Shown in pieces: positions 1 through 7,383 of a stretch of DNA of 8,686 nucleotides; the stretch's first letter is position 1, and every line of letters begins with the position of its first letter. The notes under the pieces were generated by a model that worked only from the letters and a program-made list of their open reading frames with translations, was not told the DNA's origin and ran no database searches. Origin of the DNA: a bacterium (GTDB taxonomy: Bacteria > Actinomycetota > Acidimicrobiia > Acidimicrobiales > Bin134). Location of the stretch: contig JAPPKI010000292.1 in assembly GCA_028820035.1 (NCBI GenBank), forward strand, positions 1 through 8,686, written 5' to 3'. The translations under genes were made by a program, and so were the position numbers.

Positions 1-2626
1 CCGCCTCCTGGAACCGCCCGCCCCGAGCCAGAACGTCGCCATCGAACAGCACCCCCTCCTCGGAGATATGCGACGCGTCGGCAGGAGCTGAGCCGGGGAC
101 AGTACCGCCGATGTCGGCATGGTGACCACGGGAGGCGGTGAAGAACAAGATCTCATCGCCGTCGGCATCGAATACCGGCATGACCACGGTCACATCCGGC
201 AGGTGGGTGCCGCCGTTGTAGGGGGCGTTGGTGATGAAAGCGTCGCCCGGTGCCATTTCTGGATGGCGGGCGATGATCGCCTTGACCGCCATGTCCATCG
301 AGCCCAGGTGGACCGGCATGTGGGGGGCGTTGGCTATCAGCTCGCCGTCGGGGTCGAACACCGCACAAGAAAAGTCCAGTCGCTCTTTGATATTCACCGA
401 GGCGGCGGTGTTCTCCAGCGCCACCCCCATCTGCTCGGCCACGTTCATGAAGAGGTTGTTGAAGATCTCCAGCATTACCGGGTCGGCATGAGTGCCCACG
501 GCTGCACCGGGGCGGGGGGCTATGCGGCGCAAGACGAGTTCGCCGCTTGGGGCCACCGCCGCGGCCCAGCCCGGTTCAACCACCGTGGTGGAGTGGGGGT
601 CGACGATGACCGCGGGGCCGTCTACGGCTGCCCCCGGGCCCAGGTCGGCCCGGTCGAAGAAGGAGATGCCTTGGGCCTGTCCCTCGAAGCTGGCCTCGTG
701 GTGGGCCAAGGGGCTGGGTTCGGGCGATGAACGGTCGAAGGGCTGTTCGGCCAGGGTCTCAGACAGGCTGCTGCGGCCGATGGCTTCCACTTGGATCGAC
801 TCGAGCACGATCGGTGTCTCTGGGGAGGCGAATCCGAAGCGGGTCTGGTGGAGGTTTTCAAAAGCTGCCACCACCGGCCGGTAGTCGTCGGCAGTCACAT
901 CGAGTGCGGTGTCGGATCCCTCGTACCGCAAGAAATAGCTGGCCTCAATGTGAATGTGGGAGTGGGGCAAGTCGGCAGCCACCTCGGTGTAGGCCGCTGC
1001 GGCCAGCTCCCCGATATCGGTGGCGATGGTGCCCAGAAGCTCCTCGGTGAGGGTTTGGCCCACCGCCCGCTCGGTTACCGAGCGCACGTCGGCCAGGCCG
1101 ATGCCCAACGCTGAGAGCACTCCGGCGTGGGGGTGGATCAACACGGTGGACATGCCCAGTTCGTCGGCCACCCGACAGGCATGCTGGCCGCCAGCGCCCC
1201 CGAAGCAGGCCAAGGTGTAGGCGCTCACGTCATGGCCTTGTTGCACCGAGATGGTCTTGATGGCATTGGCCATGTTCTGCACCGCCACATCCAAGAACCC
1301 CTCAGCAGCCCTCTCTGGGGTCCACGATTGTCCGGTGGCCTGGGTGATGGCCGCAGCCAATTCGGCGAAGGCGGTCCGGGCGGCGGCGGAATCGAGTGGC
1401 TGGTCGCCGCCGGGGCCGAACACCGCGGGGAAGTGGTCGGGATGCAAGCGGCCGAGAACGACATTGGCGTCGGTCACGGTGAGCGGCCCGCCATTTCCGT
1501 AGCAGGCCGGGCCGGGTTCGGCGCCCGCCGAGTCGGGACCCACCCGGAATCGGCTTCCGTCGAACGACAGGATCGAGCCGCCCCCGGCAGCCACGGTGTG
1601 GATCAGGATCATTGGCGCTCGCACCCTGATCCCGGCTACGACTCCGTTGGTAGTGCGCTCAAAGCGGCCGTCGTAGTGGGATACGTCGGTGGAAGTGCCG
1701 CCCATGTCGAACCCGATCAGGCGGTGGTGGCCAGCAGCCTCACCGGTGCGGGCCATGCCCACCACCCCGCCAGCCGGGCCGGACAACAACGCGTCCTTGC
1801 CCCGGAAGTGGTCGGGGTGGGCCAGCCCGCCGTTGGACTGCATGAAGTACAAACGGGTACCAGTGGTCCTTGCCCCCGCTGGGTCTGTGTCTTCAGCTTG
1901 GGACTGCATGAAGAAGAGCGACGTGTCGATCTGGTCTTCCACCGTTTGGATGTGACGGCGAAGAACCGGGGTGAGATAGGCGTCGGCCACGGTGGTGTCT
2001 CCCCGGGGCACCAGGCGGATGAGCGGGTTCACCTGGTGGCTGGCGGAGACATGCTCGAACCCCACCTCGGCGGCGATCTCGGTCAGGCGGGCTTCGTGAT
2101 CGGGATAGCGATAGCCGTGTACCAGCACGATGGCCGCTGACCGCAATCCAGCTCGGTGGGCCGCGGCCAACTGCTGTCGGGCGTCGTCCTCATCCAGTGA
2201 TCGCTCGACGGTGCCGTCGGCCCGCACTCGTTCGTCCACCGTGATCACCTGGCTGTACAACATGTCGGGCAGCACGATGTCGAGGGCAAAGAGGTCGGGC
2301 CGGGTCTGGTAGCCGATGCGGAGGGCGTCGGCGAAGCCCCGGGTGGTGACCAGCACGGTGGGCTCGCCCTGGCGCTCGAGCAGGGCATTGGTGGCCACGG
2401 TGGTGCCCATCTTCACCTCGGCCACTTGGTCCGACGGGATCGGCTCGACGGCGCTCAGCCTCAGCAGGGTCCGGATGGCTTCGATGGCGGCGTCGCGGTA
2501 CCGGGGGCTCTCCGACAGCAGCTTGACGCTGGCGACTTCGCCATCGGGTGTTCGGGCCACGACGTCGGTGAACGTGCCTCCCCGGTCGATCCAGAAACTC
2601 CAACCTTTAGACATCGCGTCGGCCAT
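1..2626 (-). CDS. 5-oxoprolinase (ATP-hydrolysing), fused HyuA-HyuB type, 3' end beyond window
   Basis: The enzyme opens 5-oxo-L-proline to L-glutamate using ATP, in the cytoplasm. I checked the frame codon by codon from ATG 2626 to the left edge: 875 codons, no stop. HyuA part, residues 1 to about 705: IDRGGTFTD at 13-21 (the Arg form typical of oxoprolinases rather than hydantoinases), MGTTVATNALLER, VPRGDTTVADAYLTP, SGPAGGVVG, GFDMGGTSTDV from 305, GPACY (Cys375) and ACFGGAGGQHAC. HyuB part from about 715: LEIFNNLFMNVAEQMG, NIKERLDFSCA, NAPHMPVHLG and RGHHADIGG at 833-841. Fused members run to roughly 1,200-1,300 residues, so about 350-400 lie outside. The start follows the stop of glf by 6 bases, with a G-rich Shine-Dalgarno inside the end of glf; ATG 2614 is an alternative start four codons in. 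N-methylhydantoinase or acetophenone carboxylase are less likely because the resemblance to OPLAH runs along the whole visible protein. Confidence 0.93.
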   Translation of the reverse strand, partial: MADAMSKGWSFWIDRGGTFTDVVARTPDGEVASVKLLSESPRYRDAAIEAIRTLLRLSAVEPIPSDQVAEVKMGTTVATNALLERQGEPTVLVTTRGFADALRIGYQTRPDLFALDIVLPDMLYSQVITVDERVRADGTVERSLDEDDARQQLAAAHRAGLRSAAIVLVHGYRYPDHEARLTEIAAEVGFEHVSASHQVNPLIRLVPRGDTTVADAYLTPVLRRHIQTVEDQIDTSLFFMQSQAEDTDPAGARTTGTRLYFMQSNGGLAHPDHFRGKDALLSGPAGGVVGMARTGEAAGHHRLIGFDMGGTSTDVSHYDGRFERTTNGVVAGIRVRAPMILIHTVAAGGGSILSFDGSRFRVGPDSAGAEPGPACYGNGGPLTVTDANVVLGRLHPDHFPAVFGPGGDQPLDSAAARTAFAELAAAITQATGQSWTPERAAEGFLDVAVQNMANAIKTISVQQGHDVSAYTLACFGGAGGQHACRVADELGMSTVLIHPHAGVLSALGIGLADVRSVTERAVGQTLTEELLGTIATDIGELAAAAYTEVAADLPHSHIHIEASYFLRYEGSDTALDVTADDYRPVVAAFENLHQTRFGFASPETPIVLESIQVEAIGRSSLSETLAEQPFDRSSPEPSPLAHHEASFEGQAQGISFFDRADLGPGAAVDGPAVIVDPHSTTVVEPGWAAAVAPSGELVLRRIAPRPGAAVGTHADPVMLEIFNNLFMNVAEQMGVALENTAASVNIKERLDFSCAVFDPDGELIANAPHMPVHLGSMDMAVKAIIARHPEMAPGDAFITNAPYNGGTHLPDVTVVMPVFDADGDEILFFTASRGHHADIGGTVPGSAPADASHISEEGVLFDGDVLARGGRFQEA

Positions 2627-2632
2627 GACCGG

Positions 2633-3763
2633 CTATCCCCCCAGCTCGGCGGCCACTCGGCGTGCCACAGCCATGGCATCGGCGATGGCCTCGTCCTGGT
2701 TGATGTAGCGGTAGGTGGCCAGCCGCCCGGCGAAGTACACCGGGATGTCGAAGTGCTCGGTGATCTTCTTGCAAAGCTCGGCGTTGCGGCGCTCGTTGGC
2801 GCCGTCGGCGGTCAGCACCGGATAGTGGCGTCGAGGCGCGCCCGGCATCTCCTCGCTGACGACGGTGCCTTTGATTTGCTGCCCGGTGGCGTGCTTGGTC
2901 TCCACCGTGCGGGTGTAGGGAACTCGGGTCGACGGGCGGTTGGTGACATAGGCGGGGGTGAGCACGCCGCCGGGATCGTCTGTCGGTTCAAAGCGCGACC
3001 GCATCTCGATGCCCCGCCATTCCAGTTCTCCGGGGCAGCGGGCGAAGTCGTCCAGTGCAGCGGTGATGATCACCGCGTCGTAGTCCTGGCCAAGGCGGTC
3101 GGCGTCGTCCACGGTGATCTCGCTGTCCAGGGTGACGGCCACGGTGGACAGCACCGACTCGATCACCTCGTTGATGCCGTTGGGCGGGAAGTACTGCCAG
3201 CGGTCCCGGAACAGCCCCCGGTGGCCATCGCGGCGCAACTCCACCCGCTTGGGAGCGAAGCGGGCCGACAGCTCGGTGGCCGGGCGGCCCCACTGCTTGG
3301 CGGTGTAGTCCTTGATGAACAGGTCGTACAGGGTGCGGCCCATCATCGACACCACAAAGTCCTCGAAGTTGCCTCCAGTGGCCTGGGCCGGAAGGGAGGC
3401 CAGCTCCCGCTCCACCGTTGGCCACACTGGCAGTTCCTTGAGCTCGTCTACCTGGGGAGGCCAGGACAGCAAGTGGCCCTCGTCATCGTCGGGCGACAGG
3501 AAAACCTCGGTGAGCACCTTGTGGTCGTAGGGCCGCGTAAGCCCGTGGGAGTTCACAAACTCATTCACCGCCTCATTGTCGGTGTGGAAGATGTGGGCCC
3601 CATTTGGCTCGTACACCACCCCTTTCATGGTCTCGGCCCGAGAATGCCCCCCCACCACGCTGGTCCTTTCCAGAACCTCCACCGCAAAGCCCGCATCGGT
3701 CAGCAGGCGAGCGGCAACAGCTCCGGTCCAGCCGGCCCCCACGACACCAATTCGCCGCCTCAC
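2633..3763 (-). CDS. glf: UDP-galactopyranose mutase
   Basis: FAD enzyme interconverting UDP-galactopyranose and UDP-galactofuranose, the donor for galactofuranose-containing envelope glycans; cytoplasmic. Starting at GTG 3763 the protein has 376 residues, normal for the family (about 370-400). N-terminal Rossmann motif GAGWTG (residues 9-14), the ERTSVVGG segment near 32-39, GAHIFHT (55-61), GRTLYDLFIKDYTAKQW (142-158), VPYTR (281-285), YPVLTADGANE (314-324) and FAGRLATYRYINQDEAI (344-360), the last two being flavin/substrate-contact segments of the family. The frame is open upstream to an ATG at 4093, but GTG 3763 has a GAGGG Shine-Dalgarno 7 bases away and begins directly at the first Rossmann strand; the longer form would overlap the divergent gene. 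The sequence is rather divergent from the mycobacterial enzyme (VETK where that has HEFR). No glycosyltransferase is nearby; the next gene in the unit is a 5-oxoprolinase. Confidence 0.93.
   Translation of the reverse strand: MRRRIGVVGAGWTGAVAARLLTDAGFAVEVLERTSVVGGHSRAETMKGVVYEPNGAHIFHTDNEAVNEFVNSHGLTRPYDHKVLTEVFLSPDDDEGHLLSWPPQVDELKELPVWPTVERELASLPAQATGGNFEDFVVSMMGRTLYDLFIKDYTAKQWGRPATELSARFAPKRVELRRDGHRGLFRDRWQYFPPNGINEVIESVLSTVAVTLDSEITVDDADRLGQDYDAVIITAALDDFARCPGELEWRGIEMRSRFEPTDDPGGVLTPAYVTNRPSTRVPYTRTVETKHATGQQIKGTVVSEEMPGAPRRHYPVLTADGANERRNAELCKKITEHFDIPVYFAGRLATYRYINQDEAIADAMAVARRVAAELGG
2637..2642 (-). promoter_or_regulatory. Shine-Dalgarno for the oxoprolinase, inside the end of glf
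   Basis: On the minus strand a run of six G followed by A lies across the last codons of glf and ends about 9 bases before ATG 2626. It serves the in-frame downstream gene, and the stop of glf (2633-2635) sits between it and the start. This arrangement suggests translational coupling between the two genes. Confidence 0.5.
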
Positions 3764-3877
3764 AAGATGTCCCTCAAGGGGCGTGGCGACATCAGGAACT
3801 CCAGTCGGACGTCTCGGGTACGGTAGGGGGGTTGGGCTCAGTTGCCCGGAAAACGACGATAGCGCAGGGGTATGACG
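3764..3877. promoter_or_regulatory. divergent intergenic promoter region
   Basis: This 114-base interval separates the starts of glf (minus) and the amidohydrolase (plus), so both promoters must lie in it or in the flanking coding ends. It contains the GAGGG Shine-Dalgarno of glf (3771-3775, minus) and AGGGG of the amidohydrolase (3866-3870, plus). A TAnnnT-type -10 candidate, TACGGT at 3819-3824 on the plus strand, has no good -35 partner. I see no convincing operator or riboswitch. Confidence 0.45.
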
Positions 3878-5596
3878 ATGTTGGACTGCTTGATTCGGGG
3901 CGGAATGGTGGTTGACGGCACCGGAGCACCGGGTCGGGTGGCCGATGTCGGGGTGCGAGACGGGCGCATCGTGTCCATTGGCCGTTCGGACGAGCCCGCA
4001 CGCGAGGAGATCGACGCCGACGGGTTGGCGGTGGCCCCGGGATTCATCGACGTGCATACCCACTACGACGCCCAGGTGCTGTGGGATCCCCATTTGACCC
4101 CGTCGTCGCTACACGGGATCACCACTGCCATCGGCGGAAACTGCGGCTTCACCATCGCCCCGATGGTGCCTGACGAGGCTGACTACGTGATGCGGATGCT
4201 GGCCCGGGTGGAGGGCATGCCCACCGAGTCGCTGGAGGCGGGGCTGGACTTCGGGTGGTCGTCGTTCGGGTCTTGGTTGGATCGCCTGGAGGGCAACGGT
4301 TTGGGCGTTAACGCCGGGTTTCTGGTGGGCCACAGCACGGTGCGCCGCCTGGCGATGGGATCGGCCGCGGTGGGCGAGGAAGCTAGCGACGGGCAGCTCG
4401 AGGCCATGAAGTCGCTGCTGGCCCGGAGCCTGGCTGAAGGCGGGCTGGGTTTCTCCACTACCAGGGCGTCGGCCCACAACGACCACAACGGCGACCCGGT
4501 GCCGTCTCGGTCGGCCACCGATGCCGAGATGGTGGCGCTGGCCGGGGTTTGCCGGGATTACCCCGGCACCACCCTGGAGATCATTCCCAGCATCGACTAC
4601 TTGTGGTCGCCAGAGGCGTACGAATTGATGACCGCCATGGTGCTGGCCGCTGATCGTCCGATGAACTGGAACCTGTTCAACGTGCGGCCCGGCGAGGATG
4701 ACTACCTGGAGAACCGCCTAGGGTCCGCCGACTACGCCCGACAGCAGGGCGCCACCGTGGTAGGGCTCATGCTGCCCGATGTCATGCAGATGCGATTGAA
4801 CTTCGCCACCGGGGTGCTGTATGACACCCTGCCCGACTGGGCCGAGATCATGCATCTGGACCACGCCGCAAAGGTTGAGGCCTTGGCCCGTCCCGAGGTG
4901 CGCCAGCGGCTGGTGGACGGCGCGGCCCAGGCGTCTCACCGCACCTGGGTGCGGTGGGCCGAGACCACAGTGGTGGACGTGTCCTCCCCCTCGTTGGAGG
5001 CGCTGGTGGGGCGCACCATCGGCGACCTGGCCGCGGAGCGGGGCCAGGAGCCATTCGATGTGATGTGCGACATCTCACTGGAAGACGACTTGATGACCGG
5101 ATTCGGACCGCCGGTGGTGGGCGACGACGACGAGTCGTGGAAGAAGCGGGCCGAGATGCTGGGCGATCCCCGGGTACTGGCCGGCGGCTCCGACGCTGGG
5201 GCCCATCTAGACATGATGATGACTTGGGGCTGCACTTCGGCGCTGGTGGGCGACACGGTGCGGGATCGAGGACTCCTCAGCTTGGAGCAGGCGGTGAATT
5301 TGGTGACCGACCGACCGGCCCGCCACTACGGGCTTCGGGGCCGAGGGCGGCTGGCCGAGGGCTGGTGTGCCGACATCGTAGTGTTCGACCCGTCCCGCCT
5401 CACCAAGGCCCCGGTTACCACCGCGTGGGACATGCCCGGCGGGGGATGGCGGCTCACCGGTGGCGCCGAGGGTATCGAGCACGTGCTGGTGAACGGGGTG
5501 GAAACCCAGCGGGCCGGAGCATTGACCGATGCCCGTCCCGGCACAGTGATCCGCTCCGGCCGCGACACCGATACGGTCGCTGCAGCTGGCCCCTGA
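3878..5596 (+). CDS. amidohydrolase family 3 protein, N-acyl-D-amino-acid deacylase type
   Basis: Predicted metal-dependent hydrolase of N-acylated D-amino acids or related amides; substrate unproven. With the start at ATG 3878 it has 572 residues. Family marks: N-terminal beta-sandwich opening DCLIRGGMVVDGTGAP, HTHYD (His60, His62) at the end of the first barrel strand, GNCGF (Cys89), LVGHSTVR (His152), GLGFSTTR, GGSDAGAH (Asp439) and the C-terminal RGRLAEGWCADIVVFDPSR. ATG 3872 lies two codons upstream, but AGGGG at 3866-3870 is only 1 base from it and 7 bases from 3878, and relatives start with ML-D/L-x-x-IRGG. The two barrel histidines that hold the tight zinc in D-aminoacylase (the SHHK-type positions) seem replaced: the corresponding strands read LEIIPSID and MNWNLFN. 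This may be a subgroup with a different substrate. The MFS gene follows on the same strand and may handle its substrate or product. Confidence 0.9.
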   Translation: MLDCLIRGGMVVDGTGAPGRVADVGVRDGRIVSIGRSDEPAREEIDADGLAVAPGFIDVHTHYDAQVLWDPHLTPSSLHGITTAIGGNCGFTIAPMVPDEADYVMRMLARVEGMPTESLEAGLDFGWSSFGSWLDRLEGNGLGVNAGFLVGHSTVRRLAMGSAAVGEEASDGQLEAMKSLLARSLAEGGLGFSTTRASAHNDHNGDPVPSRSATDAEMVALAGVCRDYPGTTLEIIPSIDYLWSPEAYELMTAMVLAADRPMNWNLFNVRPGEDDYLENRLGSADYARQQGATVVGLMLPDVMQMRLNFATGVLYDTLPDWAEIMHLDHAAKVEALARPEVRQRLVDGAAQASHRTWVRWAETTVVDVSSPSLEALVGRTIGDLAAERGQEPFDVMCDISLEDDLMTGFGPPVVGDDDESWKKRAEMLGDPRVLAGGSDAGAHLDMMMTWGCTSALVGDTVRDRGLLSLEQAVNLVTDRPARHYGLRGRGRLAEGWCADIVVFDPSRLTKAPVTTAWDMPGGGWRLTGGAEGIEHVLVNGVETQRAGALTDARPGTVIRSGRDTDTVAAAGP

Positions 5597-5607
5597 CTTT
5601 CCCCAGA

Positions 5608-5631
5608 CCTGCCGGATGACGGCCAGGCAGG
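5608..5631 (+). repeat. short inverted repeat between amidohydrolase and MFS gene
   Basis: CCTGCC at 5608-5613 is mirrored by GGCAGG at 5626-5631, a perfect 6-bp stem with a 12-base loop; an alternative inner stem GCCG/CGGC (5611-5614 and 5620-5623) encloses GATGA. No T-run follows, so a strong intrinsic terminator is unlikely; it may be an attenuating or stabilising hairpin, or chance in GC-rich DNA. Confidence 0.3.
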
Positions 5632-5654
5632 GAGCAGGGGAGTAGAAAGAGCGG

Positions 5655-6893
5655 GTGATCGAGGGTCCTGATCGACGGGCGCCGCGCTCGGTGGAGGCGC
5701 TGGGCTATCGGGACTATCGGCTGTATTGGACCACCAGCGTGGTGTCCAACATCGGGTCGATGATGTATCTGGCTGCCATCGGTTGGCTGGTGGAAGACAT
5801 CACCGACGACCCCTGGAAGGTGACGGTGGCGGCCGCTGTCGGGCTGATCCCCTTGCTGCTGATGAGCCCATTCGGGGGGTCGCTGGCCGACCGCTACAGC
5901 CGCACTCGCCTGTTCTTGGCCACGGTGGTGGGTCAGATGGTGGTGGCGGTGGCCCTGGCCTGGGTTGTCCAGATCGATGCCGAGACGTTCTGGGTACTGG
6001 TGGCCTTCTCCTTTGGCGGAGGTGCGACCGCGTCGGTGGGAGCGCCAGTGCAGCAGGCCATCGTGGTGGAGCTGGTGCCGAGCGGGGCCATGCGCAACGC
6101 GGTCTTCTTGAACTCCACCCAGTGGAACATCTCCCGGGCGGTGGGCCCCATGCTGGGCGGATGGCTCATCCAGTTCTGGGGGCCAGCCGCGGCCTTTTGG
6201 TTCAACGCGGCCAGCTTTACCGTGCTCGTTGTCGGGCTGAGCCTATTGCCGCCCCGGCCGCCGCCCGGGGCGTCGTCGAGCCACAGCTTTCTCGCCGATT
6301 TCCTGTCAGGGTTCCGATACGCCAGAAGCGTCGAGGGTATCCGAGTGGTGATGCTGGCCAGCTTCATGTTGGCCGCCGCCATCTCCCCGACGCAATGGCT
6401 CGCCCCCGTGATTGCCGACGACGCCTTCGGCGTGGACGCTGCCGGCTTCGGCGTGCTGCTGGGTGCATTCGGTATTGGATCGCTCATCGGCGCGGTGCTG
6501 CTGCTCCAGTTCGACCGAGGAACGCTCTACAGCCGTCTCACCACCATCGGCATCAGTGCGGTGGCGGTGTTCACCATGGTGTTGGCCGTGGTGCCCACCT
6601 TCGCAATGGGCGTGTTGGCAATGGGCGGGGTGGGCCTGGCCTTCATGGTCACCATGCCCACCCTCACCAGCGCGCTCCAAAGCCTGTGCGAAGACACCTA
6701 CCGGGGCCGGGTGATGAGCTTGTGGATGATGCTCTTCGGCCTGGCTGCTCCGCTCAGCATCCTGGTGCAAGGAGGGATAGCCAGCGTCATCGGCATTCGT
6801 TGGGTGCTGGCCATTACCGCTATCGCGGTGGCTGCCTACCTGGCCAGCCAGCTCACTCGTGGCCGCCTCCGCCACCTGGACACCGCTGGTTGA
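5655..6893 (+). CDS. MFS transporter, MFS_3 (EntS-like) type
   Basis: Inner-membrane secondary transporter of 412 residues, a usual length for 12-helix MFS proteins. It resembles the MFS_3 'transmembrane secretion effector' group that includes the enterobactin exporter EntS: YRDYRLYWTTSVVSNIGS before and into helix 1, the loop 2-3 motif GGSLADRYSRTR (74-85), LNSTQWNISRAVGPMLGG (152-169) in the region of helix 5, and GRVMSLWMMLFG (351-362). Hydrophobic stretches alternate with short loops throughout, with a Pro-rich cytoplasmic-type linker near 199-215 joining the two halves. The start is GTG 5655: an in-frame TAG at 5643-5645 rules out any longer form, and a weak purine-rich GAAAGAG lies just upstream. 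It sits 58 bases after the amidohydrolase, probably in the same unit. Export is the commoner direction in this group; the substrate cannot be read from sequence. Confidence 0.9.
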   Translation: MIEGPDRRAPRSVEALGYRDYRLYWTTSVVSNIGSMMYLAAIGWLVEDITDDPWKVTVAAAVGLIPLLLMSPFGGSLADRYSRTRLFLATVVGQMVVAVALAWVVQIDAETFWVLVAFSFGGGATASVGAPVQQAIVVELVPSGAMRNAVFLNSTQWNISRAVGPMLGGWLIQFWGPAAAFWFNAASFTVLVVGLSLLPPRPPPGASSSHSFLADFLSGFRYARSVEGIRVVMLASFMLAAAISPTQWLAPVIADDAFGVDAAGFGVLLGAFGIGSLIGAVLLLQFDRGTLYSRLTTIGISAVAVFTMVLAVVPTFAMGVLAMGGVGLAFMVTMPTLTSALQSLCEDTYRGRVMSLWMMLFGLAAPLSILVQGGIASVIGIRWVLAITAIAVAAYLASQLTRGRLRHLDTAG

Positions 6894-6900
6894 CCGAGGG

Positions 6901-7374
6901 CTATTGGAGGATGCCGTTGGGGCGGGGGACGCCTTGTTCTTCGCAGTAGCGGTAGTACATCTCCAGGTTTGACTGGGCGTTGGAGATGTACTCCACATTG
7001 CCGTCGGGGTCAAGGTATTCCACGTCGCCGTAGATGGCCGACACCAGCTCGGTGGGCTCGTCGTTGTCCTCGGGCACAAACAGTGTGTGGATGGATCCTT
7101 CAGGCTCGTAGAGGTAGCTGCGACCCCGATTCATGAAGTCGTTCTCCCGATAGCCCCAAGCGCCGCTCAGGGTGAAGGCCAGCACCGGTCCCTGGTGACG
7201 GTGGATCTGCACGTTCAGTCCTGCGGGCATGAAGCCGTGCAGCACATAGAGACCGTTGTCGGCGTTCACCTGGAGCAGCCGCATCCGAGCCCCCACCGCA
7301 ATGTTGTCCACGAACGGCACGTCGTCGATCCCCACGTGCTGGGCCGAAGGGACCAATTCGTCAAGCAGGCTCAT
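6901..7374 (-). CDS. cupin of the 2,4'-dihydroxyacetophenone dioxygenase family
   Basis: Single-domain cupin of 157 residues, likely a non-haem iron dioxygenase cleaving an alpha-hydroxyketone or similar C-C bond. The order of features follows 2,4'-dihydroxyacetophenone dioxygenase (DAD): PAGLNVQIHRHQGPV with His58 and His60, SGAWGYRE, then YEPEGSIHT with His96, then VEYLDPDGNVEYI and a C-terminal helix. The Glu normal in cupin motif 1 is replaced by Val/Leu, leaving a 3-His metal site, which is also the DAD pattern. ATG 7374 is the natural start, though its Shine-Dalgarno is poor; the gene begins 9 bases after the stop of the upstream alpha/beta hydrolase, so coupled expression is likely. 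DAD turns 2,4'-dihydroxyacetophenone into 4-hydroxybenzoate and formate; the real substrate here is unknown. Confidence 0.84.
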   Translation of the reverse strand: MSLLDELVPSAQHVGIDDVPFVDNIAVGARMRLLQVNADNGLYVLHGFMPAGLNVQIHRHQGPVLAFTLSGAWGYRENDFMNRGRSYLYEPEGSIHTLFVPEDNDEPTELVSAIYGDVEYLDPDGNVEYISNAQSNLEMYYRYCEEQGVPRPNGILQ

Positions 7375-7383
7375 GTTCAGAGG

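Noticed and set aside
1127..2140. 337-codon open frame on the plus strand inside the oxoprolinase region
   Set aside because: It mirrors the HyuA part, whose minus-strand motifs (GFDMGGTSTDV, GPACY, ACFGGAGGQHAC) are unmistakable; no domain is visible in the plus-strand product.
2426..3826. 466-codon open frame on the plus strand opposite glf and the start of the oxoprolinase
   Set aside because: It is codon-aligned antisense to two well-supported genes, has His/Gly/Val-rich low-information composition and matches no family; GC-rich codon bias makes such frames common.
3764..4093. N-terminal extension of glf to ATG 4093
   Set aside because: It would overlap the divergent amidohydrolase by over 200 bases; the extra residues match nothing, while GTG 3763 has a good Shine-Dalgarno and starts at the Rossmann fold.
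5608..5631. intrinsic terminator after the amidohydrolase
   Set aside because: The stem is short, the loop long and there is no T-run; kept only as a low-confidence inverted repeat.
5726..6949. 407-codon plus-strand frame overlapping the MFS gene
   Set aside because: It is a shifted frame of the MFS gene with a Gly/Arg/His-rich product and no hydrophobic segments; the MFS frame has the family motifs.
6306..7079. 257-codon minus-strand frame across the MFS end and the cupin
   Set aside because: It is out of frame with the cupin, His/Glu/Gly-rich, and antisense to clear MFS coding sequence.
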